From assembly GCA_002347035.1 (NCBI GenBank), contig DEAM01000022.1, forward strand, positions 1-6,992: a DNA stretch of 6,992 nt. The letters are read 5' to 3'. Below are positions 1 to 6,897 of this stretch, in pieces. Within the stretch, counting starts at the first letter, position 1. Every line of letters begins with the position of its first letter. The stretch comes from Gemmatimonadales bacterium UBA2982 (lineage in GTDB: Bacteria; Gemmatimonadota; Gemmatimonadetes; Longimicrobiales; Gaopeijiaceae). Made by a program: the position numbers and the translations under genes. The notes under the pieces are model-generated. The model was not told the DNA's origin. It saw nothing but the letters and a program-made list of their open reading frames with translations, and made no database searches.

Positions 1-828
1 GAGATCGAACACCGATACCCACTGTTCGGCATTCGGTCTTCCTACCAGGTAGAGGCTGGGCCGGAACTCTACGCGGGTTGGAGCCAGGCGTACCGTCCGC
101 AGATCCTAAAGGACGTGCTTCCTGGAAATGCACTCGAACGTACCGACCCCAATCTCAGTGATTCACGAGGCTGGACACTAGAGGCAGGAATACGCGGTAC
201 ACTTGGGCAGCGGTTGGGCTACGACATGAGTGTCTTTCAAATGCGCATCCGGGATCGCTTCGGTACCGTTTTAAGCTCGGACTCGGGTGGCAGCTCATTC
301 CTCCTTCGCACAAACGTCGGTACGAGCCGCACGCGCGGGGCGGAGATCTCACTAGAAGCCTGGATCGCGCAGGAGCGCAACTTCGCGCTCTGGGTGCACA
401 CGGCGACGTCCTTCTATCATGGTCGCTACGTCAGCGGGACTGTCGTCTCGGGTGACCAGAACATCGACATCGCTGGAAATACACTCGAGAGTGTCCCCAA
501 GTGGATGAGTAGAAGCGGTGTCTCGATGGAGGTTGGTCGGGCGTCAGCGAACCTACTGTTGAGTTACGTTGACAAGTCGTTTTCGGACCCTGTAAACACC
601 ATCATCCCTTCTCCGAACGGGGCGGTGGGACTGGTTCCAGCCCACACGCTCGTGGACCTGAATATGGGTTTTGAGGGAACTGAATGGCTGCGAATTCGGG
701 CTGGCATCAACAACCTATTCGACCGACGGTACTTTACTAAGAGGCCTCAGTTCTACCCAGGGCCTGGTGTGTGGCCTAGTGATGGCCGTTCGTTCCAACT
801 CTCAGCTGACCTGTCATTCTGGCGTTAA
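1..828 (+). CDS. TonB-dependent receptor, FecA-like, C-terminal part (5' end outside window)
   Basis: This is the C-terminal part of an outer-membrane beta-barrel that imports a chelated metal or other large ligand using TonB energy. The frame is open from base 1 to the TAA at 826-828, giving 275 residues; a whole receptor is usually 650-800, so the plug domain and first strands lie off the left edge. The GTG at 115 is internal: the residues before it (YAGWSQAYRPQ) are typical barrel sequence. Evidence for the family is the late block INNLFDRRYFTKR followed by YPGPGVWPSDGRSF, which resembles the end of ferric-citrate (FecA-type) receptors, plus alternating amphipathic strands such as GAEISLEAW and TLVDLNMGF. 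It ends FWR, with Arg after the aromatic residue instead of a terminal Phe or Trp. The true ligand cannot be read; FecA-like describes similarity only. Confidence 0.9.
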   Translation, partial: EIEHRYPLFGIRSSYQVEAGPELYAGWSQAYRPQILKDVLPGNALERTDPNLSDSRGWTLEAGIRGTLGQRLGYDMSVFQMRIRDRFGTVLSSDSGGSSFLLRTNVGTSRTRGAEISLEAWIAQERNFALWVHTATSFYHGRYVSGTVVSGDQNIDIAGNTLESVPKWMSRSGVSMEVGRASANLLLSYVDKSFSDPVNTIIPSPNGAVGLVPAHTLVDLNMGFEGTEWLRIRAGINNLFDRRYFTKRPQFYPGPGVWPSDGRSFQLSADLSFWR

Positions 829-834
829 GGAGAG

Positions 835-1239
835 CTAAGCCTCAGCGCTCACGCTAAACTCAATGTCCCTCTTGAGCGTCGTAACCATGATGCACCCATT
901 CTCTGCGACCTGAACGAGGCGATTGAGGAGGTCGCCGTCCTCACAGTCCGCCCTCACAAGAAGGGACACGGATGAGAACCTTGTGGGGTCTTCCGCAAGG
1001 ACGCCCCTAACGTCAGTGCGCACGTTCGTTACCGGAGCCTCACGCGCCTTGATCGCGGCGAGCAACGTGCTCATGAAGCATCCGCCAACAGCGGTCAGGA
1101 AATACTCCCCGCCCATGGGGCCCTTGTCCGCCCCACCCTTTGCCTCCGGACGATCGACTAGGACTTGGTGTCCCCGAGGGAGTATTGCCTCGCTCGTGGA
1201 GGGACCCACCTGGCACAGCTGGACTTTCACTTCGGGCAT
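835..1239 (-). CDS. OsmC/Ohr-family protein
   Basis: A 134-residue cytosolic protein of the OsmC fold, whose best-known members are thiol peroxidases that reduce organic hydroperoxides. Visible marks are the GPMGGEYFLTAVGGC segment (residues 40-54), matching the family GPxPxEyLlaAlgaC helix with Cys54 in the peroxidatic position, and a second cysteine, Cys116, in NGCIMVTTLKR near the C-terminus. The length is normal for the family. The second cysteine lacks the usual CPV/CPxS context (it is CIMV), so this may be one of the many OsmC-like proteins with unproven peroxidase activity. The ATG at 1239 has a GAGAG element at 1247-1251, spaced 7 nt, supporting this start. The gene lies 116 bp after the metallo-hydrolase on the same strand and ends 6 bp from the converging receptor gene. 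Confidence 0.88.
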   Translation of the reverse strand: MPEVKVQLCQVGPSTSEAILPRGHQVLVDRPEAKGGADKGPMGGEYFLTAVGGCFMSTLLAAIKAREAPVTNVRTDVRGVLAEDPTRFSSVSLLVRADCEDGDLLNRLVQVAENGCIMVTTLKRDIEFSVSAEA

Positions 1240-1355
1240 CGTCGATCTCTCAAGTGGAAGACTTCCCAGTACCTAGCGAACATAGACCAACATAGAGGGT
1301 CAGCAAGCTGGAATGGGGCGGGGAGCCCCTCAGGTACGAACGAGAGGAGAGATCC

Positions 1356-2375
1356 TCAGGCGCGCGGCCGCTCAGCGAGCCTAGTCGCGATGGCGCACTC
1401 CTCAGCCACCGTGAGGAACCTCGTCACGGATTCCGTCCCGATCACGTAGGGATGAGGGTCCCCTTCCCGACGCTCCTCAAGCTCCGGCATCTTCAGAGTA
1501 GAGTTGTCGAACCCCGTGTGGTTCGACAGAAGGACATCGATGCCGCCGCCCAACACAATCTCGCGCATGCGGGAGGCCGACTCTGCGTACATCCTGAGGC
1601 GAGTATCTCTAGGATCATCCGGAGCATCTCGGAAGTTGAACGAGGTTCCACCATGTACCACGGCTAGGTGCTCCTCTCCGTCATCGTGCACGGTCAAAAC
1701 CGTCGCCATAGTACCGAGTGTATGGCCCGGCGTCAGGTACGTCCTTACCACGTGATCACCTAGCCGCAGTTCCATGCCATCCGTCGCCACGATGTCGCGT
1801 GTAGCCTTCACTTCGTCCCGGCTCGTAGCCTCGTAAAGGTCCCAATCGGCCTCCGACATGACGACCTGAGCCCCATAGCGCTGCTGGAGGATGCCAGCGC
1901 CGCCGGAGTGATCGCGGTGAGCATGGCTGACGATCACGTAGCGGACCTCGTCCGGATCAATGCCCAACTCACGGAGTCCGTCGATGACCTCGGCTTCGAC
2001 CGAGTAGTCGAAGATCGCGTCGACAAGGACGACCCCCTCTGAAGTGCGGAGACCCCATACTGAGTAAGCCGTCTGACCCAGGAAAAACAGGTCCTCGAAA
2101 ACACGCACTGGGCCGGCATACCACTCCCGATCGGGATCGGTCGATGGGAGCACTGTGGGAAAGTCCCCGAGATCGACGGGTGCCACACCAACGGCCTCGA
2201 TCGGGACAGAGCACACGCGGTTAAAGTAGTAGGTGTGTTCGTCAGCGGCAGCGGTGCGTGCGGTCTCGACGCGGGCACGAACCTCGTCGGCAATGCTCTG
2301 GGCGATGAGCCCGCTGGGAGCAACCGTACCGAGAGTAGCGAGCGTGACCGTGAGCATGACAGTCGTAGTTTTCAT
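1356..2375 (-). CDS. Secreted metallo-beta-lactamase-fold hydrolase (subclass B3-like metal site)
   Basis: A 339-residue zinc-dependent hydrolase of the MBL fold. The metal site is complete: HAHRDH (His151, His153, Asp155, His156), His218 in YLTPGHTLGT and His286 in LLSNHTGFD, an arrangement like subclass B3 enzymes. The fold also shows GVVLVDAIFDYSVEAEV before the first motif. Residues 1 to about 27 look like a Sec signal peptide (MKTTTVMLTV, then a hydrophobic core and LIAQS), so it should act in the periplasm. I chose the ATG at 2375 because AGGAGG at 2383-2388 is exactly 7 nt upstream; the frame stays open to an ATG at 2438, but that would put charged residues ahead of the signal peptide, and another ATG at 2381 nearly abuts the SD. 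Substrate unknown: relatives cleave lactams, lactones, esters and phosphoesters, so antibiotic resistance should not be assumed. Confidence 0.9.
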   Translation of the reverse strand: MKTTTVMLTVTLATLGTVAPSGLIAQSIADEVRARVETARTAAADEHTYYFNRVCSVPIEAVGVAPVDLGDFPTVLPSTDPDREWYAGPVRVFEDLFFLGQTAYSVWGLRTSEGVVLVDAIFDYSVEAEVIDGLRELGIDPDEVRYVIVSHAHRDHSGGAGILQQRYGAQVVMSEADWDLYEATSRDEVKATRDIVATDGMELRLGDHVVRTYLTPGHTLGTMATVLTVHDDGEEHLAVVHGGTSFNFRDAPDDPRDTRLRMYAESASRMREIVLGGGIDVLLSNHTGFDNSTLKMPELEERREGDPHPYVIGTESVTRFLTVAEECAIATRLAERPRA

Positions 2376-2382
2376 GGACATA

Positions 2383-2388
2383 CCTCCT
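2383..2388 (-). promoter_or_regulatory. Shine-Dalgarno site of the metallo-hydrolase
   Basis: AGGAGG on the minus strand, 7 nt before the ATG at 2375 and only 1 nt before the in-frame ATG at 2381. The spacing decides in favour of the inner start, which also leaves a clean signal peptide. Confidence 0.85.
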
Positions 2389-2401
2389 GGCGGCGACTTC
2401 A

Positions 2402-2444
2402 CCCTGCGGAAGAACCCCACCTGAGGCCGTAACCTCAAGCAGGG
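2402..2444 (-). promoter_or_regulatory. Nested stem-loop in the tRNA-metallo-hydrolase gap
   Basis: Two nested perfect stems are visible. The outer one pairs CCCTGC with GCAGGG (2439-2444 with 2402-2407). The inner one pairs TGAGG with CCTCA (2433-2437 with 2422-2426) around a 6-nt loop. The structure lies 17 nt downstream of the tRNA 3' end and 13 nt upstream of the metallo-hydrolase SD. No U-run follows, so it is not an intrinsic terminator. It could be a leader structure or a processing/stability element. The function is inferred and no folding energy was computed. Confidence 0.4.
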
Positions 2445-2460
2445 CTGTCATTTCCATCAA

Positions 2461-2534
<74 letters not shown>

Positions 2535-2555
2535 AGAACTCTCTCGCTGCTTAGC

Positions 2556-2584
2556 AGTATCGACAGGAGGCCGGATAAGCTAAA
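2556..2584 (-). promoter_or_regulatory. Candidate promoter of tRNA-Ile
   Basis: On the minus strand TTTAGC (2579-2584) and GATACT (2556-2561) are 17 nt apart, which would start transcription about 14 nt before the tRNA 5' end. The -35 is a poor match (3/6) and the -10 fair (4/6). The same GATACT hexamer occurs in the candidate promoter of the serine hydrolase. The -35 overlaps the U-run of the preceding terminator. Inference from consensus only. Confidence 0.3.
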
Positions 2585-2602
2585 AACGCCTTAGTGGGCG
2601 TT
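2582..2602 (-). terminator. Rho-independent terminator after the serine hydrolase gene
   Basis: Read on the minus strand, AACGCC, a 6-nt loop CACTAA, then GGCGTT form a 6-bp perfect stem (2597-2602 with 2585-2590) that runs into TTTTTAG. It lies about 50 nt beyond the serine hydrolase stop and ahead of the tRNA, separating the two transcripts. The stem is short, so read-through is possible. Confidence 0.65.
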
Positions 2603-2653
2603 CAACCATGGCAACTCTCTCTTCTCCATCCGGTCTTCACAGTTGATGTCTTA

Positions 2654-4180
2654 TCAGCCTTCAACTGGCGGTACCGCCTCCATCAATAGCTCGAACGCAC
2701 GTCGCAGAGCACGGCCACCGGCTCCGGCGCCCGTATACTTCCCAATTCGGACGACAACTAGCTCGTGTGTTGGGATGATCGTCGCACTCTGTCCCCCTGC
2801 ACCACTCATCCTAAACGCGCTTTCAGGAATCGGCTGGCCCCCATTCGCATTTACCCAGAAAAACGAGCCGCCATACTGGAGCCTTCCGTCCGCGACCCAT
2901 GCGGGAGCGGTCTCAGAAGCGTACTCAACCCAACCTTCCGGCAGGATACGCTCTCCATTAAACACGCCGTCCGTTAGATAGAGGTTCCCCAGACGAGCCC
3001 AGTCCCGTGGTGGCATGAGCGCACGGCCCTGCCCAAGAAAGTTGCCATGAGGGTCGGTCTCCATGACAGCATCTCGGATCCCGATCTTGTCAAACAGGTT
3101 TCGCTGCGGGAAGGAGTGGTAGTCCTCACCCCGGCCCTCTACCGCCAATCTGATTAGATAGTTCGTCAATACTGGGTCGGTGTTCCGGTATCGGCCAATG
3201 GTATTGGGTGGCCATTGTTGAGGCCGAGTGGCTGCATACTCGTAGGAGTTCACAGTGCCTGTATAAAGATAGACGTGATCCACGTAGCCCAAGGACGAAT
3301 CGTACTCTGGATCCTGGGTCGCCCGAATGCGGATCCCGCTCGACATCCTCATGATGTCGCCGATTCGGATTTCCTGTCGAGGATCTCCGGCAGACTGCCA
3401 CTCTGGTACCGGTGCTGACTGCCATAGATCGTATTCGCCCTGGTGGATGAGCGTGCCCATTAGAGTGCCGGTCAAGCTCTTGCTCATGGACCAGCTCTCC
3501 AGCGGTGTATGAATATCCACCTCGTCGCTGTAGCGCTCCGCTATGATCCGGCCCTTATAAGTCACCAGGAAGCCCAGTGTGAGGGCCTCGGGTGGGCCGA
3601 AACCAGCGTCGAGTGCCTCCGCCACCTTAGCCATATCCAATTCCTCAGGCCAAGGATCAGTTGATAGCACATCCCCCATCGGCCAGGGTGTCGTCTCGGC
3701 GGGAGGGAGATCGCGCGATACATCGGAGGGTGTGAAGAACACAGAGTCCTCATCTATAGGATGGGCTACACACCCCTGGTTCCTGTAGCGCTTTGCAGTC
3801 CGGGTGACACCGTCCGGAAGTGTGAGTGCCACAAGCTGGCGCTCGTAATCGACGATGGTATCCACGACATGCTGACGCTCATCGAAAGGGCTGGTAAAAC
3901 CACCGATATTTGCAGCCGCATCCTCCGGACCTAAGCCTGTCAGGAAAACAGCTGAGCACAGTGTTCGTGCAAAGCCCGCAGTGTGATGATGCAGCGCCTC
4001 CCCTGGGGGCGGCACATACTCAGTATCGAGTTCATATGATGCCGCACGTGCAATCAGTTGGGAGCGGGCATCATTTCCTCCCGACGACGCTGCAGGAGTC
4101 TCTTGTTCTGATCCGGCGCAGGCTGCCGTCGCGATGATCGTTATGAGAGAAACAATGTAGATCCTGTGGTGACTACTCAT
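2654..4180 (-). CDS. Exported serine hydrolase, beta-lactamase/6-aminohexanoate-dimer hydrolase type (probable lipoprotein)
   Basis: A 508-residue hydrolase of the class C beta-lactamase/penicillin-binding-protein fold (PF00144 type). The catalytic marks are present: the nucleophile motif SMSK (Ser231, Lys234), YRN (Tyr331, Asn333) and a GAGGQ segment (460-464) where the KTG box would be. That glycine-rich form occurs in 6-aminohexanoate-dimer-hydrolase and esterase-like members. MSSG at 279-282 is also typical. Residues 1-21 form a signal ending ATAAC: Cys21 probably becomes lipidated, though Thr at -3 makes the lipobox weak. Residue 22 is Ala, which would favour the outer membrane. About 200 residues precede the catalytic domain and carry Cys75 and Cys137, a possible disulfide. 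The start at 4180 is preferred over 4204 because of GGAGGA at 4185-4190 and the signal peptide. Substrate unknown: an amide, ester or lactone is possible. Confidence 0.9.
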   Translation of the reverse strand: MSSHHRIYIVSLITIIATAACAGSEQETPAASSGGNDARSQLIARAASYELDTEYVPPPGEALHHHTAGFARTLCSAVFLTGLGPEDAAANIGGFTSPFDERQHVVDTIVDYERQLVALTLPDGVTRTAKRYRNQGCVAHPIDEDSVFFTPSDVSRDLPPAETTPWPMGDVLSTDPWPEELDMAKVAEALDAGFGPPEALTLGFLVTYKGRIIAERYSDEVDIHTPLESWSMSKSLTGTLMGTLIHQGEYDLWQSAPVPEWQSAGDPRQEIRIGDIMRMSSGIRIRATQDPEYDSSLGYVDHVYLYTGTVNSYEYAATRPQQWPPNTIGRYRNTDPVLTNYLIRLAVEGRGEDYHSFPQRNLFDKIGIRDAVMETDPHGNFLGQGRALMPPRDWARLGNLYLTDGVFNGERILPEGWVEYASETAPAWVADGRLQYGGSFFWVNANGGQPIPESAFRMSGAGGQSATIIPTHELVVVRIGKYTGAGAGGRALRRAFELLMEAVPPVEG

Positions 4181-4184
4181 GGCT

Positions 4185-4190
4185 TCCTCC
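4185..4190 (-). promoter_or_regulatory. Shine-Dalgarno site of the serine hydrolase
   Basis: GGAGGA on the minus strand, 4 nt before the ATG at 4180 (5 nt counting GGAGG alone). It lies downstream of the alternative in-frame ATG at 4204, so it fixes the inner start and places the signal sequence at the true N-terminus. Confidence 0.8.
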
Positions 4191-4263
4191 AGGTGGCCCA
4201 GCAAGCTACGGCGCGCGGCAAAACCCCGCGACAGGCCGGGTCAGATGTCCTGCAATGATGGGT

Positions 4264-4293
4264 AGTATCTGGAAATTGTTTCTGGACTTTCAA
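4264..4293 (-). promoter_or_regulatory. Candidate sigma70-type promoter of the serine hydrolase
   Basis: On the minus strand TTGAAA (4288-4293, 5/6 match to the -35 consensus) and GATACT (4264-4269, 4/6 to the -10) are 18 nt apart. They would give a leader of roughly 75 nt before the ATG at 4180. A GC-rich hairpin (CGCGG/CCGCG) falls inside that leader. Read by eye only; the organism's promoter consensus is unknown. Confidence 0.35.
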
Positions 4294-4381
4294 TACTAAT
4301 TCCCGAGCTGCTCCTGGATCAGATGCTCGCGACGCCGTCGAAAGAAATCTGTTCTTTTGAATCGTCTCTTCAATACAGTGA

Positions 4382-4408
4382 GTCCCAGCCGGAACGCGGT
4401 ATTGGGAC
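4382..4408 (-). terminator. Hairpin after the decarboxylase gene, possible U-less terminator
   Basis: GTCCCA pairs with TGGGAC (4403-4408 with 4382-4387), with an inner CCG/CGG step around a 5-nt loop. It begins 12 nt after the decarboxylase stop. No U-run follows, so intrinsic termination is unlikely; an mRNA 3'-end stabiliser or a factor-dependent end is more plausible. Confidence 0.35.
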
Positions 4409-4420
4409 AACTCTGACATG

Positions 4421-5941
4421 CTACCGGATCAGTTCTTTCGGCCGCATCTCTTCATCTACCTGCCTGCCAAGATCAGTGGTGATATCTGCCAGTGCGACCA
4501 CATCCTCGAGAGTAGTTCGAAAGTTCACGATACACATCCGCAGGACGTACGTATCGTTTAGGACAGCATTAGAAACAAAGGCCTGCCCCCCCTTCTCCAT
4601 CCGATCTTGAATCTCTCGGTTTAGCTGGTCCAGGTAGCCTGAGACCTGCTGTTGACCCGTTCGTCCGGCCAGATCTCGCGGCACGAACCGGTAGGTGGAA
4701 ATGCTGAGAGAGTGAGTGAAAGCTTCGAGTTCTGGATGATCCTCTGCGATTTCGTAAAAACGTCGTGCCAGCTCAATATCCTCACCCATCATCCGGACGT
4801 AGCCTTCTCGCCCGATATGCTTCAAGACGAGCCATACCTTGAGTGCCCTAAATCCTCTGGAGTTTTGAAGGCCGTGCTCGAAGTAGTTATTAGCCTCTTC
4901 GTCGAAGTGATAGTACTCAGGATGGTAAGAAAACGTCGCCATAAGGGCCTTGGGATCACGCACCAGAGTGCAGCCAGCCTCCAACGGAGTATAGAGCCAT
5001 TTATGGGGATCAAGTGCTAATGAGTCAGCAAGTGCCAAACCCTTTAGGTCAGCTGAAGCTTCATTAGCTGCAGCAGCAAACGCCCCATAGGCACCATCTA
5101 CATGAAACCACATCCCAAAGTCGTCACATAGCTCTCTCAACGCCGGTAATGGATCCACGGCCCCTGTCGACACCGATCCACCTGTGCCAATCACAAGGAA
5201 TGGCAGGTCTCCAGCTGCAAGGTCCGATTCTACTTGTTCCTGGAGAACACTTATGTTCAGTCGGCCTTCTGAATCCGTGTCAACCCAACGCACAGAGTCT
5301 GAACCAAGGCCAGAGAGGTCAGCCGCCTTCTCAATCCACGTGTGCATGCCCTTGGACCCATAAGCCCGCATAGTTCGGCCCAACTCACTCCTCATGCCGG
5401 ACGTGCGAAGATCCCACCTGGCCATCGTAGTACGCGCAGCCCAAAAACCCAACATGTTCGCAACATTGCCTCCGCTTACAAGCACACCACCACCTTGAGG
5501 AAAGCCGACAAGCTCAGCAATCCACCGCAATGCCTGCGACTCCATCTCGGACGCCATCGGTGAAAGTATCCAGGCACCCACGTTAGGATTGACCGCGGAC
5601 GCTAGCATATCCGCCAGGATACCGAGCGGGGCAGGACTACCCGATATATAGCCGAAGTAACGGGGGTGCCCGTTCAACAAAGAGTGGTCAAGTAGTAATT
5701 CCGTCACCTCAGAAAGGAGCTGCCCTGCATCGGTGCCATTCCTGGGTAAAGACTCTTCTGCTCTGAGAGCATTCCGGACATCTGACACCGTCTCGCCAGG
5801 CGTAAGCGGTCGCTTGCGAATGCTCTCCAAAAGCATGGCGATATCCTCTACAAGCTGGTAGCCAATGTCACGGAACTGTTGAGGATCTACGTCAGCCGGG
5901 GTCTGCCTCTCTTCCAACTTGTACTCACGACCAGCCGTCAC
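4421..5941 (-). CDS. PLP-dependent group II decarboxylase (aromatic-L-amino-acid decarboxylase family)
   Basis: A 506-residue cytosolic fold-type I PLP enzyme expected to decarboxylate an L-amino acid. Family marks in order: HPRYFGYISGSPAPLGILAD (92-111); SGGNVAN (156-162) in the phosphate-binding region; His200 in GSKGMH, matching the histidine that stacks on the PLP ring; Asp282 in HVDGAYG, which pairs with the pyridine nitrogen; and Lys314 in DPHKW, the Schiff-base lysine. The HPEYY segment puts Tyr343 about where the loop tyrosine of animal enzymes lies, favouring decarboxylase over aldehyde-synthase chemistry; this alignment was made by eye. FEHGLQNSRGFRALKVW (354-370) is also typical. 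The substrate (aromatic amino acid, glutamate, aspartate, diaminobutyrate) cannot be read. The start is a GTG at 5941 with only a weak SD and could lie a few codons inward. The gene follows the rhomboid gene by 49 bp, so co-transcription is possible. Confidence 0.92.
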   Translation of the reverse strand: MTAGREYKLEERQTPADVDPQQFRDIGYQLVEDIAMLLESIRKRPLTPGETVSDVRNALRAEESLPRNGTDAGQLLSEVTELLLDHSLLNGHPRYFGYISGSPAPLGILADMLASAVNPNVGAWILSPMASEMESQALRWIAELVGFPQGGGVLVSGGNVANMLGFWAARTTMARWDLRTSGMRSELGRTMRAYGSKGMHTWIEKAADLSGLGSDSVRWVDTDSEGRLNISVLQEQVESDLAAGDLPFLVIGTGGSVSTGAVDPLPALRELCDDFGMWFHVDGAYGAFAAAANEASADLKGLALADSLALDPHKWLYTPLEAGCTLVRDPKALMATFSYHPEYYHFDEEANNYFEHGLQNSRGFRALKVWLVLKHIGREGYVRMMGEDIELARRFYEIAEDHPELEAFTHSLSISTYRFVPRDLAGRTGQQQVSGYLDQLNREIQDRMEKGGQAFVSNAVLNDTYVLRMCIVNFRTTLEDVVALADITTDLGRQVDEEMRPKELIR

Positions 5942-5963
5942 CGCAGATCCCGGAGCAAGAGCC

Positions 5964-5978
5964 GGACAAAGCTTGTCC
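5964..5978 (-). promoter_or_regulatory. Small hairpin between rhomboid and decarboxylase genes
   Basis: GGACAA and TTGTCC form a perfect 6-bp inverted repeat around 3 nt, in the 49-bp gap. No U-run follows on either strand. It could modulate read-through from the rhomboid gene or mRNA processing, or be chance. Confidence 0.25.
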
Positions 5979-5990
5979 CGTAAGCTTCCC

Positions 5991-6773
5991 TCATACGGAC
6001 ATCCGGTCCAAGAAGTCTCGCTCTTGCTGTGTGAGACTCCCCGGCCCAGAGTCCTCAGCCTTCAAAAGTAGGCGCTCCACCTCGCCGCGGTTGAGCTCAT
6101 GCATCGTACCCGTATCGATGTCCTTCCAACGAATCATCGAAACATGGTCTCCAATCGCACCCTTCGGGGTTGGATTAGGACTAAGCTGTTTCTGGAACGC
6201 TCGTTTCGCGGACCCTTTCCGCCAATCCCACCACTTAAGGAAGGAGAACCCAAAAGCCAGCCCACCCAAATGTGCAAAGTGTGCGGTGTTTGAACCTGCT
6301 GAGGGATTCACGCCGGCATAAAGCGAGCCTAATACCAGTAATGTAGCTAGCAACCAGGCCTGGACTGGGAGCACACCCCAAATGTAGATGCGCTCACGAG
6401 GCCAAAACAAAGCAAAGCCAAGCAGGACGCCAAAAACAGCTCCGGATGCTCCTACTACTGCCGCCTCACGAGCGAATACCAAGCTAAAAACGGCCCCTCC
6501 AAGGCCAGACAAAAAATAGAGGAGCAGGAAACCCTTGAACCCCAAGCGACTCTCGAGCCTCGGACCAAAAAAGAACAGCCCGATCATGTTGAAAAGTAAG
6601 TGGGCCAGACCGTCATGAAGAAACATATATGTCACAAGAGTCCAGGGCCTGAATAGCGCAGCCGGTGGGTACAACATGAGCAGGAAGTAAAGATTCGGGG
6701 CCACTGTGGTAACAACAAACAGCGCGATATTTGCTATGAGTAGCCGTCGGACCCAGGTGGTCATTGGGAACAT
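5991..6773 (-). CDS. Rhomboid-family intramembrane serine protease
   Basis: A 260-residue polytopic inner-membrane protease with about six transmembrane helices (roughly 9-31, 53-72, 79-100, 104-123, 133-153 and 163-181), the basic six-helix rhomboid core. The catalytic dyad is visible: Ser110 in GASGAVFG and His168 in AHLGG. HDGLAHLLFN (53-62) supplies the conserved His58 and Asn62 of the oxyanion region, corresponding by eye to His150 and Asn154 of E. coli GlpG. After the last helix comes a cytosolic tail of about 80 residues, ending in a helical segment with GSLTQQERDFLDRMS, a tail type I associate with rhomboids of Gemmatimonadota-like bacteria. It lacks the N-terminal cytosolic domain of GlpG. 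Start: ATG at 6773 (MFPMTTW) or the ATG three codons in; neither has a good SD. Substrate unknown. Confidence 0.93.
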   Translation of the reverse strand: MFPMTTWVRRLLIANIALFVVTTVAPNLYFLLMLYPPAALFRPWTLVTYMFLHDGLAHLLFNMIGLFFFGPRLESRLGFKGFLLLYFLSGLGGAVFSLVFAREAAVVGASGAVFGVLLGFALFWPRERIYIWGVLPVQAWLLATLLVLGSLYAGVNPSAGSNTAHFAHLGGLAFGFSFLKWWDWRKGSAKRAFQKQLSPNPTPKGAIGDHVSMIRWKDIDTGTMHELNRGEVERLLLKAEDSGPGSLTQQERDFLDRMSV

Positions 6774-6897
6774 GCGGAAGACTAACTAACGCGGGGGCAT
6801 AGGGATTTCACATCGGAGCGCACAGAAGATGGCGGAAAGCCTGGGTGGCATACTTCATCTAGCACGATGGCCATGTCGACCACAATAAGCCTAGAAA

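Noticed and set aside
923..1276. Plus-strand open frame of 117 codons opposite the OsmC-like gene
   Set aside because: It mirrors a gene with clear family motifs, has no domain of its own, and looks like an antisense shadow.
1315..1329. GGGGC/GCCCC hairpin downstream of the metallo-hydrolase as a terminator
   Set aside because: Only 5 bp with no U-run on either strand; not enough to call a terminator.
2537..2621. AACTCTCTC repeated at 2537-2545 and 2613-2621 around the tRNA leader
   Set aside because: A 9-bp low-complexity match is expected by chance; no sign of an attachment site or element boundary.
4652..5020. Plus-strand open frame of 122 codons opposite the decarboxylase
   Set aside because: Lies wholly within a well-supported gene and shows no protein-family signal.
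6782..6874. A 30-codon minus-strand frame starting ATG GCC ATC in the gap before the rhomboid gene
   Set aside because: No Shine-Dalgarno sequence, no recognisable composition, and too short to stand out from chance.
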